Shown one piece after another: positions 13,589 to 25,000 of a DNA stretch of 64,000 nucleotides. Numbering within the stretch: position 1 is the stretch's first letter; each line of letters begins with the position of its first letter. A program made the translations under genes and the position numbers. The DNA lies in contig VXAU01003156.1 of assembly GCA_013399695.1 (NCBI GenBank), forward strand, positions 1,562,219-1,626,218. The letters run 5' to 3'. The notes below the pieces were generated by a model. It searched no databases. It was given only the letters and a program-made list of their open reading frames with translations, and was not told the DNA's origin. This DNA is from Formicarius rufipectus. Taxonomy: Eukaryota > Chordata > Aves > Passeriformes > Formicariidae.

Positions 13589-14155
13589 TGCATGTTGTAT
13601 TCCACTATTGTGTCACTTATGCTATGGAAGCACCTGGAGACTCTGGCCAAGGTAAGACAAAAAAAATCCAGGGCTCTGACAAACATCCAGTCTAAAACCC
13701 CCAGAGTAGGGGGTAGGACTGACTCCCTAGGCCACAAAGAGCATCTTGAGCAAGTATCCTACTAGCTACATCCCACAGCTGCCTATTCCAAACATCACAT
13801 CCTGCAGCACTGAGTCACGGACAGGCAGGAGGATTCCCATCTTCTGGCTTGTGTTATTGTTTCCTTATAAACAAATATCTATTTAGAACATCACAGTCAA
13901 CACAGGCAGAGATAGAAAACAGCCCTGTTCTGTAACCTTTGCTCACACACCTTCCTGAAACATTTTGTCTTGTTGCCGTGACTATTCAGAATTTGCCACT
14001 GAGCATTTCCCAGCTTTGTGACTGCTCCTTCTCAGGACAGGTCCTGAGAAACACAGCTCCTTCCCTGGCCTGGCCCCAGGAATTACCAACACCACCTCCT
14101 GCTGGTAACTAGGAACAAGAAAGAAGAACTGTTTGGTATAATTTAAGGTTAATGA

Positions 14156-14160
14156 AGCAT
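14156..14160. repeat. Left 5-bp target-site duplication (AGCAT)
   Basis: AGCAT lies directly before the TG that opens the LTR and is repeated exactly after its closing CA. A 5-bp duplication fits class III (ERVL-type) integrases, though class II elements can give 5-6 bp. Confidence 0.8.
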
Positions 14161-14967
14161 TGTCATGCGTTTCTGTAGCTGAATTTTAGTAGAAAGTAGA
14201 AGTACTTTAGTAGAAGCTGCTAGAAGTTTCTCCTGTCCTGTTGAGCTAATTAAAATTATAGGTACGCCTCTGTGATACATATTCAAGAATTGGAGTGTTT
14301 GCGCAGTTGAAAATTCCAGCTTTAAGATAACAACGCAGACAGACAGAGAGGGACCATGGCCAGAAGGAGAGCAGGAGGAGGCGAAGGAAGAACCATGCTG
14401 GAGCGGGAGTGGGGGGAGGGAAGGACTGAAAGCTATTCCCCCCCCCAAGCCCGTGGAGATCTTTTGGGGTTTGCAGACCCCCTGAAGGCCCCCTTGCAAA
14501 CTGATGGAGAAGTTTGAGGACTGTCTCCCATGGGAGGGACCCCACAGGAGCAGGGGAAAGATTAAGAGCTTCATGGCCCCCCTGCAAACCGTGGTGGAGC
14601 ACGGTGTCCCAACTGCAGCCCACGGAAACCCCATGGAGTGACCCACAGGACGAGACCAATGCCAGCAGCACGACCACCACCTGCGAACCTTCCATTCCCT
14701 GCTCTCTCGAACTGTTGGAGGGAGGGAGGAGTGGGAGGAGTGTTCTTAAGTCTGATTTATTTCTTACTTTTTAGTTTTAGTGCTTCTAGTTTTAGTTCTT
14801 ATCTTGTTAGTAATAAATTTAAGTATTTAGATACTCTGAGTTTGTTTTGCCATTATCTCTCAGCTGGTTTTTTTTTTCTCTTCCTTTTTCCCGTTTCCCT
14901 CTGGGAAGGGTGGGGGGGGGGGGTGGAGTCTGGAGGTTTGGGTAGACCCTGGGTGAAAACCACCACA
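14161..14967 (+). mobile_element. Endogenous retrovirus solo LTR with intact target duplication
   Basis: An 807-bp element opens with TGTCATGCG, closes with CACCACA, and is flanked by identical AGCAT repeats. That is the signature of a complete LTR left alone after recombination between the two LTRs of a provirus. A polyadenylation signal AATAAA at 14812-14817 lies about 150 bp from the 3' end, setting the forward orientation and the R/U5 boundary. The U3 part holds repeats of the kind 'actgtctcccatgggaggga' and 'gagcaggggaaag', which I recall from a family of LTRs abundant in passerine genomes; this looks like a subfamily. It contains homopolymer runs (C9 at 14438-14446 and G12 at 14912-14923). 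The perfect duplication suggests a relatively young insertion. No internal retroviral gene remains, and the 165- and 149-codon antisense frames here are not genes. It could still carry promoter or polyadenylation activity. Confidence 0.88.
14812..14817 (+). terminator. LTR polyadenylation signal AATAAA
   Basis: The hexamer lies in the expected position of the R region, about 150 bp before the LTR 3' end, and is followed by a T/G-rich stretch. It could act as a cryptic polyadenylation site for forward transcripts through the region. Confidence 0.55.
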
Positions 14968-14972
14968 AGCAT
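14968..14972. repeat. Right 5-bp target-site duplication (AGCAT)
   Basis: This is an exact copy of the left AGCAT. One more A matches on the left side, but counting it would leave the LTR without its canonical CA terminus, so 5 bp is preferred. Confidence 0.8.
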
Positions 14973-15296
14973 ACTCACTCTTAGAGGTCAGGATGTACCA
15001 GATAAGCACTCTCTTCACATTAGAAGCAAATCCCAGGGTGGTAGGGGCTGGTGAGTTTGGAGAAGAAATATGTCCAGTCAGTTCATTGGTTGTTTTAGGA
15101 GCTGCAGATTCACAGATGGCACTTTGTGTCCCAGTCCTAAAGGGAAAGAGCATAAATTACATGTGGCGTTGGCCACACAGACCACATTAAAGTATGGCTC
15201 AGATCCTACTCGGTGTAACTCGGATCTTACTCTACTCAGTATGGCTCTTGGTATGACTCATCAAAAATTACGCAGTTAATAAATTTGTGTCTTCAA
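14973..15296. other. Unannotated stretch between the LTR and the inverted-repeat block
   Basis: I see no gene or repeat I can name. Near 15190-15255 there are loosely repeated phrases (variants of 'gtatggctc' and of 'actcggatc'), which may be a degenerate short duplication. Confidence 0.4.
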
Positions 15297-15308
15297 CCAT
15301 GCAAACCT
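15297..15308. repeat. Left arm of a 12-bp inverted repeat
   Basis: CCATGCAAACCT here is the exact reverse complement of AGGTTTGCATGG at 15955-15966. The arms enclose the GC-rich CCAAT block. They could be the termini of an unidentified element, or a coincidence. Confidence 0.45.
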
Positions 15309-15479
15309 AAAACAAACAAACACACACATCCCAACACACAGATTTTTTATCATGGCTGCACGTAATAGCAATTCCTCAACCGAACAAAGCTGCACCAACA
15401 CAAGAGAGCCAACGCTCTGGCACAGAAACAATCTTTGTGATCATCCCCATTAATTAGTATGTGTATAAACTGGCTCAGA

Positions 15480-15860
15480 CTCCTGACCCTACACGTGGCA
15501 GAGATGTGCACTCCCACACTAACCCCCCGTACCGTGCCCTGGACATGTCTGTGTGATAGAATAAATAAAGATCTCTCCACACACCCACGGGGCTGAAATG
15601 GCGACTGCCCCTCACGGACTGAGGGGGTGGGGGGGGCCCAGGGAAGGTTCTGGAACTGTGTCCTGATTGGCCAAGAGCAGGCTGAGTGTGCAAAACAGGA
15701 CGGGGACCGACCAATGGGTGAGCAGCACTGGCAGAGGTCAGAACTGAGGGCCAATGGGAAACAAGGGCGGGAAAGGCGCGGGGAGGAGACAAGATGGAGG
15801 AGAGGCAGGAGTGGAACCACAGGGGGTATCACCGTGAGGGGAGCGGGCATAAAGCGTTTT
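15480..15860 (+). promoter_or_regulatory. GC-rich promoter-like block with three CCAAT boxes
   Basis: The block contains an inverted CCAAT box (ATTGG, 15666-15670), two forward CCAAT boxes in the same CCAATGGG context (15711-15715 and 15751-15755, 40 bp apart), an Sp1-type GC box (GGGCGG, 15765-15770), a YY1-like AAGATGG (15791-15797) and a weak TATA-like CATAAAG (15848-15854). The order and spacing resemble a TATA-poor promoter or a retroviral U3 region pointing forward. An AATAAATAAA run lies upstream near 15562. CpG is raised relative to the flanks. Frames of 178 codons (minus) and 100 codons (plus) overlap here but look like by-products of GC content. It may be a gene or non-coding RNA promoter, or an LTR of a family I do not recognise. 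Confidence 0.45.
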
Positions 15861-15954
15861 AAACCAAAACCCGCAACAACAAACATGCAAAAACACAGGA
15901 CTTCACACTTGAACTGTGAAGGGCTCTAGTCTGGTAGGTCTGTCAGAATCCGGG

Positions 15955-15966
15955 AGGTTTGCATGG
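15955..15966. repeat. Right arm of a 12-bp inverted repeat
   Basis: AGGTTTGCATGG pairs exactly with 15297-15308. The enclosed span is about 650 bp. I could not find a convincing target duplication outside the arms. Confidence 0.45.
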
Positions 15967-16783
15967 CTGTCACCTCACAGGTCCACTTTCTGAAGTGTCC
16001 TCTCCATTCTTTACATGTCATGGGTCCTCCCACATCTATTAGCATGTTTCATAAAAGCTATATAATATAAGCTAACAAGAAATCAAATTTCTCTGCAACA
16101 TTTCTGTTTAGGAAAAAAAATAAGGACAGCTAGTAGATCAGCTGGGGTACAAAAAAGTTAATTCAAAAAGAGAACACAGAGAAAAACATAAAAGGATAAT
16201 CCTTTAAGATTATAAACGTTCTGTGTAATGCTCAATTTTAATCAATATATGGGACTAGACAAGGATCATCCTCACAAAGGATGACATAAAAGGATTAGTG
16301 ACTTTCAACCAGCACAAAATTTCATTGAGATATGGTTATTACAGTTTGGAATTGTTTCTTTTCCAAATAAGATGATAAAATTCAAAAGAGACTATAAAAG
16401 GGGGTACAGATAAAAATAGTAGAAAAAATGAAATCCACCCCCTTTTCTAAGATGCAAAGTTAAAATGCAAATCAAGAAATTTAATACCATTAGTGCAGAG
16501 CCATGGAAAGGGTAAAATCCCACAAAAGTTACAAGACTTTCTTTTTCAGATGTTCAACATAAATAATTATGTTATTATTATACATATAATAACAAATAAT
16601 TAGGTTATCAGTATACACAAAATTGTGTGTAGTCCTTGATTAAGACAATTTCAAATATATTTTCTTCTCCTTCCAGGTTTGAGTTTTCAGGCTTCACTTC
16701 TCAAGTTGCCAAGCAGGTTATGCCTGCTTGACTCTTTAAAATGAAAGCTGAGGGTTATATGATCATAGAATTCTGTAAATGAG
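15967..16783. other. AT-rich unannotated stretch
   Basis: No gene is seen. It is AT-rich, with a small hairpin of TTATTAT-type repeats near 16567-16600. A short ATCATAGAATTCTG near 16762 recalls a CR1 tail but is too brief to assign. Confidence 0.5.
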
Positions 16784-17526
16784 TGTGCTGGTTTAGAGTT
16801 AAACCAGCAGAAGATATTAATCCAACTCAGAATGGGACTGCAAGTCAGAAGAACAATTTAATAAAAAAGATCACACAATACACTGAGACAGAAGGAAAAT
16901 CCCTTTGACCCACACAAACAGATGAGGAGCCCAGCACAGTGGGGCATGAGCAGGATGGAACTCACCAACCCCTGTGCTGAACACCACATGGGCCCCCTGA
17001 ATTCAAAGTAAGAAGAAAGGAAGAAACCTGCTGGTGAAAACAATGTTTGCAGTCCAGTGGCAGTCTCAGTCCTGTCAAGGCTCTGCTCCTCCTCTGGATC
17101 TGATGAGAGATCCCACTCCCAAAACCCCAAGCTTATCCCTGCTTGGGCTCTGATGGGAACACCCAGTCCCTCCCCCAGGGTGGGGAGTTTCACAAGGGGT
17201 GATTAACTCTGTGAGGTCAATCCTGGCATATTTTTGGCATCCCTGATGGCCCCTGAGCAGACATGACCCCTCAGGTGGGTGGGAAGGTGCAGGTGGCTCC
17301 CCAGAGGGGAGTTCTCACACCTGAGTCATTGGTGTGAAGACAAGGACACTTCCTTATCTCACAGGAGTTCCCAAACACCCCCCTGTGCCCTGAGGGGTGG
17401 GGTGTGCCCTGGGCAGCTGCTGCCAATGGGCCGTGGTGAGCAGGTCATGAGAAAAAAGTGATCCAGAGGGTTTAAAATCCACCCCCACCCAGTGCCAAGC
17501 TGGTCCTGGCGGCCATAACCAGGACA
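16784..17526 (-). mobile_element. Second endogenous retrovirus solo LTR, reverse orientation
   Basis: This 743-bp LTR reads on the minus strand. Its 5' end (right side) begins TGTCCTGGTTATGGC and its 3' end (left side) finishes GCTGGTTTAACTCTAAACCAGCACA-like, so both termini are TG...CA. An ATTAAA polyadenylation signal (minus strand, 16857-16862) sits about 75 bp from the 3' end. The flanking pentamers (ATGAG and ATAAA) match at only three of five positions, consistent with an old, mutated target duplication or with slightly wrong boundaries. It differs in sequence and termini from the 14-kb LTR, so it is a separate family, and it is related over its 3' part to the fragment ending at 22087. 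No internal viral sequence is present. The two ends each carry a short hairpin. Confidence 0.8.
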
Positions 17527-20500
17527 ATAAAACTTGAAGGAAAAGGGATGAAAATACCCCTGGAGCCATGGTATTGTCCAACATACTGAGTGTATAGCAG
17601 TGAAGAAGCAACAAACCAGAAACAAACTGTGCTACCCCTTTTTCATCTTACTTATTTCTTCATTATTTTATCATTATGCACAGCAGCTTGCCCAGACTTT
17701 CTTGTGTGCTGTAATCACTCCTCTTGTTTCAGTGTCTCATCTCTACATCTTCTTGCCTCTTTTCAGTACTTTGATCCTCTCTCCTTCATTCTCATTCTAT
17801 CTTCCTGTTCCCTACTGTCTCTGTTCCCAAGTTCCACCCCCAGACTCCTGCAGAAGGGTATAATTTCTCAGTTTCCTGTTCTTCTATTAGTAATTCCACT
17901 GGTGAATCACCCTAATTGCAAAAACTAACATATTCCCCCATCATTTGTGAATTTGGTTTACAAATCTGATTGAGTGATAGGAACAAACACTACCTAAAAT
18001 GAGTATGCAGGAATTAGCCAGCCACTGTGCACAACACTAAGGCTGCTCCTCCAGACAGAGACCATCCGGCAGGAAATCATAGGGTGGATATCCCAGATTT
18101 CAGTTTCATAGTCACAGTTCACAGCCAAATGGAATCTGCTTCTGCAGACAGCTATTATGTCTGCTTTTCTGCAAGTGCAGACACCGAATAGATCTGTTAA
18201 GACTTTTGTATTTAACAGAACAGCAAACAAAACAAGTGAGAGAACTGCTGTGTGCAAGTGAGGTGCTTGGCTAAAAACAACAGTTTTCTCATGCACCAAC
18301 TCAGGAAACAAGTATCAAAAAAGCAACTCATTAAATGATAAATATGGATGTATGTTAGACAGAAACTTGTGAGAGGCCCCAGTAAGTTGGAGATGTTGGC
18401 ACAGGTGGTTCACATTTCAACATCAGAGACAAAACTCCAAATCCCACTGGGCAACCTCCCCTCACTCATTGTTAAAATGGGGAAAATCTCATTTGCTGTT
18501 CCTTCCAGGGATACTGTTAATGAATTAATTCTTAATTAAGTTTGCAAAATACAAATATCCTCAATTGAAAGACACTGTAAAAGGGAAAATATTGTTAGGA
18601 GGATCAGAACTCTTGCCTGAGGAAAACCTCTGGGTGTATTTTCTCATTAATGCTAATGGTTTAACACAAGCCAAGCTGAAAATAAGATAATTTATATTTG
18701 CATCTTAACTACATTTGGTTCATTACTTATTTAGGAACACTGATACATATGGGAAGGTGAATCTCAGCACTTGGTTTTTGAGAGGTCCTATTTGCACAAA
18801 TACATCCCAGTAAAATCTATGCAGTTCTTAGGACAGTCCTTTCCTCACGGCAACACACAGAGCAGCGAGCAGGACAGACCTTTCCAAATGGACACACCAA
18901 ACTAGCAGGGCAAACAAGGGAAAAGCAGGGTCAGACTCCATCCAGAGAAAAGACCTGGAGACTGTTAAGGAAGCAAAATGGAAGAGAGGCTTATCTAGTG
19001 CCTACATTTAACTCCAGCCCCAACTGCAATTCTGAGAGCATCCTGGGTATTTGTGGGCATGTTTGAGGTTCTGGCTTTCCCCAGACACCAACAGGATTTT
19101 TCTTTGGTCACGTCCAGCTGCCAGTTCAGTCCTCAGAGACACAGAGCTGGCACCAACCCTGTAGGGAGGGTCTCGCCCTTACCCAGGGACACAGAAAGTG
19201 GTTGCACCAACCCCATCCAAACACAACAAGAAGAGGAGGACCCATGTTTGCAGTTTCACATGGAAGGAGCTGTGTTACCTGACAGGAGCTGCTCCTGAGG
19301 GACGTGGAACCCACTCCTCTCAGGGGATCAGCCACCTCACCCCACAAACACCATTTCTCACACCATGCAGAGGAGATAGGACACAAGGAATCTTCCCTCC
19401 CCAAGTTTCAGGTGAGCACCCTATTGCTAAACTATGGTGGTGGTTTCTGTCTTGGCCTTTCCTAAAGGCCAAAGAATATGATATGGTTTCAAGAGAGAGA
19501 AGCGAAATAGTCCGTTCCAGGACACCCTACAGCCCTTTGAGTCTTTCTACTCATACCCACGACACGAGACCACAATATGCAGATGCCTTTACTATACAGA
19601 CAGCGGGGTGACCACACCAGCAGCTGTCTGAATTCTCTGTGCTGGTCTGAGCTCTGTATTTCACACATCAAGTTACTCCTACTTTTGCTATCCAACTTCC
19701 TTTGCCCCCTGCCCAGGGTCACTCCCTGGTTCTACCACGGCAATCAAACAACTACACCTAGTAAAGTGGGGAAACCACCTTTAAACATAAAGGTACTGGT
19801 TTCCCCTACCCTAAGATGTTGCTTTTGTATGGTAAGACCAGGAACACAAAGAAAACTATGAAGTATACAGGAATAATTGTGCTGAACATGAAGAATAAAC
19901 CAAGAATCACAAAAGGAGTCTCCAGATCTTCCCTTCTACAAATTACACACTTTTAGAGTTACTTAGTGAAAATATATGAGAACTACATCATCAGCCACTG
20001 ATAGGGGCTTTTAATTTTCCTTCTAAAGTGCAGTAATTCACAGAATATTTTTGGTTATCTGTAACATACATTCCACTCTATTTTAATTCCAAAGAATGAA
20101 GGACCAAAATTGTGCACAATAGAAATCATGAGAATTCAGAGTAATGTGTGCCCTCTTTGCTTAATAACTTCTGGGAGTATTCAAGGGTTAACGTCTTCTG
20201 CATTTTCAATTATGGTAGTGACAAAAGCTGCATAAGTCAGAGCAGGATATATATTTTACTGAGGTATAATTCCAGGAAAGTCACATTTTTGTAAGAGTGA
20301 TTTACCACACCAATTTATGCCTTTACCCTTAATTAATCTGTCTGAAAAAGATGTCATCTGCTTTGATGAATATGATAATCACCAGATTTTGCAGGCTAAC
20401 ATAGACTGATAATTGCAGAAAGAATTACTTGGTGCTGCCTCACCCAAACACAGAGTCATCTGTTCTTTGCTAAGAAAAAAAAGTGTCAAGCAAGCTGTGT

Positions 20501-21912
20501 ATAGAACTGGGGAACTGTCAAGAACAAACTTCTTCATGAACAATACTCCAAGGCCCCTGCACTCCACACTGAGTGATGGCACCTCCAGGTGCGGTGGGTT
20601 GGCACAGTGCCGTGCCCCCAGAGGAACCGGGGTCATTGTTCTTTTGAAAGCACAGAAGAGTTGAAGAAAGATTCTGCAGGAGACATTGATGGGACACAGA
20701 GCAGCTCAAAGCAGGGTCTCCTTCTCACCTCCCCATAAATACAGCCTACAGCACCTGCAGCTCGAGGGAGCACAGAGCCACAGATTCCCCAGGGCTGCAG
20801 CCAGAGGAAGCATTCCTGTGAGCTTTGCCAGGTGGACACCTCCATAAGAACAGAACCCTTCACATGACATGGTCTCTTGATACACTTCTGCTGGGAGTTG
20901 GCCTTCCCCCATCACCTCCTGCAGCAGCAAACAGCTGCACAACGCTAAGCATAGGGAAATATCATCTGTCATCACGCTAACCCTTCAGTGCCTGCCCTCT
21001 TTCTTGCATTAAATCATGCTCTGCAATTTTGTCCAGATCCTTTTGGGAGACATTTCTGTTTCTAAGCCAGTTCACAAGTTCACTTCTCACACTGGGACAG
21101 AGGCTCATATCCTGTGATGACACTGCAGTGAAACAGAACAAATTTTCAAGCCCTGTTGTCCTTCTCTGTTCCCTAACAGGTGGAAAACACCAGCTGGATG
21201 GTGCAAACTGACTTCCATGAAGCCATACTGCCTTCTGCCCATGCATGTTTTAGCTCCTCTTTCCTTTCTGAGGAGCACACGAGTTTGCAGTATCCAGGTA
21301 AGACTCCCTCCCTCTTGGCTAAATAATCCAAAGCTCTGTTCAGATAACTATCGCTGCTCTCCTGCTCTCTCATTCTTCATCAGAAATGTGGTTTTATGAA
21401 CTGCTGTGGTATGGGCAGGAAAATGTACATTCAAACATATATTACCCGCTATCTTAAGTCTGCAGAAAATACATTTATCCACTATTATGATTTTTAAAGT
21501 CATAAAGTCTAAGCATATTATACCTAGAATTGGTCTCAAGGAACTATTTGGAGACAAGAAGAAATTTACTGTTTGAGGTTATGGGTGTTAGAAGAGCATT
21601 GTTTGTAAGAAGCCACTCAGTTTGCACTCCATATCATAAACAATGATGAACAAAGAAACACCCAAAGGAAGGGCTATGTAAATAAAAGGTTAGCATTGTG
21701 TACAGATTTACTTTGCCAAGATACAGATTCATTTTACATGTTAAATCAACTGTTCTGCTCTTTATTACAGAAACACAAAAACTACACCTACAAAAACCCA
21801 AACCCCTCAACTCTCAAAGACTAAGGATTAGCTACCTTGCTACAATCACTCTTGAATCTAGATCAGGTGAGCTGATTTGGAGAGATATCTTTCCTGAATA
21901 ATCTGAACACCA
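17527..21912. other. Unannotated non-coding stretch
   Basis: No gene is recognised between the two related LTRs. Frames reach 137 codons at 19198-19611, overlapping others, with no familiar domain. Composition is ordinary. Confidence 0.5.
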
Positions 21913-22087
21913 CTCTGTTTGTGTCCCAGGGTGCTAGGTTATACATCTGGTTTTTGTGGATTAAAACTCATTTTTTTTCTCTGTATCACTGTATTTACTG
22001 TAATCTTTTAGTAAATTGTAACTCTGATTTGTAATCTCCCTTGAGTTGGGTTCATTCCTCCCGCTGGTTTACCTTTAAACCAGTACA
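21913..22087 (+). mobile_element. LTR 3' fragment related to the 16784-17526 element
   Basis: The last 175 bp align by eye to the 3' end of the reverse-oriented LTR. Shared features are a GTGCT-GG motif followed by CATCTG, a T-rich region, a TTAAATTG/GTAAATTG polyadenylation region (here AGTAAA at 22010-22015), GAGTTGG, and the terminal hairpin CTGGTTTA-CCTT-TAAACCAG closing with TACA at 22087. Orientation is forward, opposite to the first copy. I could not locate a 5' end or a target duplication (the right flank begins TCTGC), so it looks truncated or badly decayed upstream. Confidence 0.7.
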
Positions 22088-25000
22088 TCTGCTTAACAAT
22101 TAAGTTGCTGTCCAAAACAGCGCCCGTAATTAAGAGCAGTGCTCAATTTGTGTCCATGCAATACCAGTCACAAAAAGCGTCTCTGCTGAACCTTCCAAGT
22201 ACAAATCTATCAGAACTGTAGAGAGTGGCAGATGAGAGGAGGCAGAAACTGATGTCCCTCAAGGGACCCACTGCAGACTTAGTGGGAGAGAAGATGAAGG
22301 CCAAGACAGGAGCTGCCCCTCCACCCAGCAGCAGCCCCTCCTCACTGCAGACAGATTGCCTGGTGTGGAAAAGGAAAGGCTGCAAAGCTGCCTCTGCCTT
22401 TCCCTCCCCTCCCATCACCACCAGAAGTGCCTCCAGCTTGGGCTGAGCCTCTTCAGGCCACACTGCCTGGTGCTCACTCCTCTTTGCAGCAGCTCCCAGG
22501 GAAACCTGATGTATTTTCTCTGGAGGAGAACCTGTTGCACTGAATCCTGAACCAGCATCCAGCAGCAACTGAGGAACATCAACCCACACAGCACAAGATG
22601 GAGCCAGAAAAACAGGGATTTGGTGCAATGAGCAGGCTTGAGCACTGCCAACCAACTGAGGACCATGGGAGAAATAGCTCCTGTCTGGGAGGGAATGAAG
22701 AGCAGACTCACAAGTCTCCTCCTGGAGAACACAGAGCAGAGGTGCTTGACTGAAAACAGCCCTTGCTTTACAGATGGTGGGACTGTGCCGGTGCACACAA
22801 GGCTGTTTGCTCTACAAAACTGGTCCAAAAAGTTTTTGGGGAAAATAGGAAAAAGTTCAGAACAAGAAAGACCAAGTCTGCAACTTGCATACTTTTTAGG
22901 AAGAGAATCAACAAGGACACAAACAGGAAAAACAGTCACCCCATAAGAGCACCTCAGAATACAACCCAGAAGTTACATGGGTAGCCCCCTCCACTTCCCA
23001 GCGTCTTATCACAAACCAAAGAAAGCACTTAAAAACATGGAGGTGAAAAAAGATGAAATCTCAGACAGGTTTTTCCTACCTGGCTCTCCAAAAGCATCCC
23101 AAGTGGGCTGCTCAGCAAGATGAGGTGAGCCAAGGATGATGACAAGGCAGAATCCTCTTCATGCAGGGAATGGTCCCACAGCACACAGGGAGCAGAGCAG
23201 GGCCATCCTGCAGGGAGAAGGCAGGGCCAAGGTCCAGCCAGGGAGTCAATTTAGCAAGACAAAGCAAAAATCAGCAAAGTGTGAGGCTGAGCACAGATGA
23301 GGAGGTGGGCTAAGGGCCTGAGCTTAATTGCAGCTTCTGTGGAGACCTGCCACAGCTCAGTCCTGCTCAGGTCCCAGATTACAGCTGGGCATTGTCACAC
23401 CTGGCCCTCATTAGGGGCAGCCAGAGCCCTGCAGGTGGTGAGGACCGTGGCTTTGGCCAAACGTCATCATGAAGAGAACAAGGGGCCTGAGGTAGAACCT
23501 GCTGAGGAAGACAAAAGAGAACAAACATTGGTGGAAGTCAGAGATACCATCACGATGTGTTTTGATCCTGAAAAGGAAGAGAAGCAACCTCCTTCCCTCT
23601 TCCTACTCCTTGGGAAGCCAGGCTTCTGATGAGAGATAATTAGAAAGTCAGTTTTATCCATGTAAACCTTTTTGCCTATTTTCTCTGTCTGACAGAAAAC
23701 TGCCAGCAGGAACAGTGGTGGAGAAGTGAGCCCAGATGAGCACAGTCAGTCCTCACGTGTGCTGACAGCCCCTCAAGGGCTGCTGCAGACACGGTGTTTT
23801 AGCTAATGAGTGTAGTTTGCTCCTGTCCCTCTTTCCCCTATGAGCACGCCAAAGCCCCCAGTGCTACAGCAAAGCCAGAACAAGCCCATCCCTCATTGTG
23901 CCCGCAGGGGCAGGGCAGGCTGCAGTGGGCAAGAACTGAGTGATACATCTCTACCTCATCCAGAGTTTAGTCTTATCTCCTGTGAAGGTGCTGCATAGGG
24001 TTTGTAAAGGATGCAGGAAAGGAATATTATCAGCTCTAAGAAACACACAGCTTGATTGTAACCTCAGCATGTAACCATTTATAACACTTCTTTCTGACCA
24101 TCTTATAACACTCTATAAATACACACTGGTCACGTTATGCAAATATTAGACATTTCTTTCTCATGTACTATGTTACTATAAATGGAAATCCTACACAAAA
24201 AGGAATTTGGTACTTTTTAAAATCTGCAAGTTTGATTTCCACTCTGCTTTTTTAACCCCTACTTATTTTAGTAAAAAGGCACATGAACTATTTTGCTTCA
24301 TTTCTTTTGCTCATTAAGCAGTGTTCAGCTACATCCTTCTTCCTCCCTGCACAGCAGGGCAGAGCAGGATACAGCACAGCACATTAGGGATGGCACTTTC
24401 TGAGGGAATTGTTCTTTCTCCCTGCTCTCCTTGTGGAGAGAATACATCTGGTCCCAGAGGCCTGTGCTGGGAGACAGCTGGAAAAATGGAGCAGAGGGCT
24501 CCAGGCAAGGGCAAGAATCGTAATAAAGTCCAGGGCCATGCCCTGCAGACTACAGAGATCTCCACTCAGGAGGGATTTGGGAGCAGGTGGTCGCAGTTGA
24601 AGCCCTCAAAGTAAGTAAAGGCAGAAGGAACAGTGGATTAGTACTACTGATCCTGGGGCTTGCAGTACCTCCAGAGTTTCCATATTTGCTGGAGGACTCC
24701 TGTAGGCTGAAATCACTGCAATTCTACAAGAATGGGCCAGGACAACTCTCAGCATTTCTGATGATATTCTATGGTGAAATACCCTCCCTCATCCTCTTCA
24801 TTTAATTTCCACCCTGCTAATCTGCACCTGATTTAAACACTAATTTTTCTGCTCAACCAAGGGTGGGATGTTACACCAAAGTGGCTTCCTTTGTCACCAT
24901 TAACAGTAAAAGGACTTATGTAATGAAGAGATTCCTCTTCAGACACCCTAGATCTGGCTGCTCCTGAGTGGAATTTTTGAACAATAGTTCTTTCAATCAC

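Larger units (their letters stand above)
11107..14155. other. Unannotated non-coding stretch
   Basis: No gene is recognised. Frames reach about 100 codons only. The stretch includes an X-box-like palindrome near 11664 and a 13-bp tandem repeat near 13554. The rest looks like ordinary unique DNA. Confidence 0.55.

Noticed and set aside
14149..14695. 165- and 149-codon minus frames
   Set aside because: They lie antisense inside the solo LTR and are by-products of its GC-rich U3.
15350..15886. 178-codon minus frame across the CCAAT-box block
   Set aside because: It covers promoter-like motifs on both strands, has no recognised protein feature and is best explained by GC content.
16762..16780. 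CR1-tail-like ATCATAGAATTCTG next to the second LTR
   Set aside because: Only about 14 bp match and no CR1 UTR follows on either side of the LTR.
22143..22796. 217-codon open frame on the minus strand, the longest in the window
   Set aside because: It overlaps a 174-codon frame and several plus frames, has no recognisable domain, and lies in moderately GC-rich DNA where stops are sparse.
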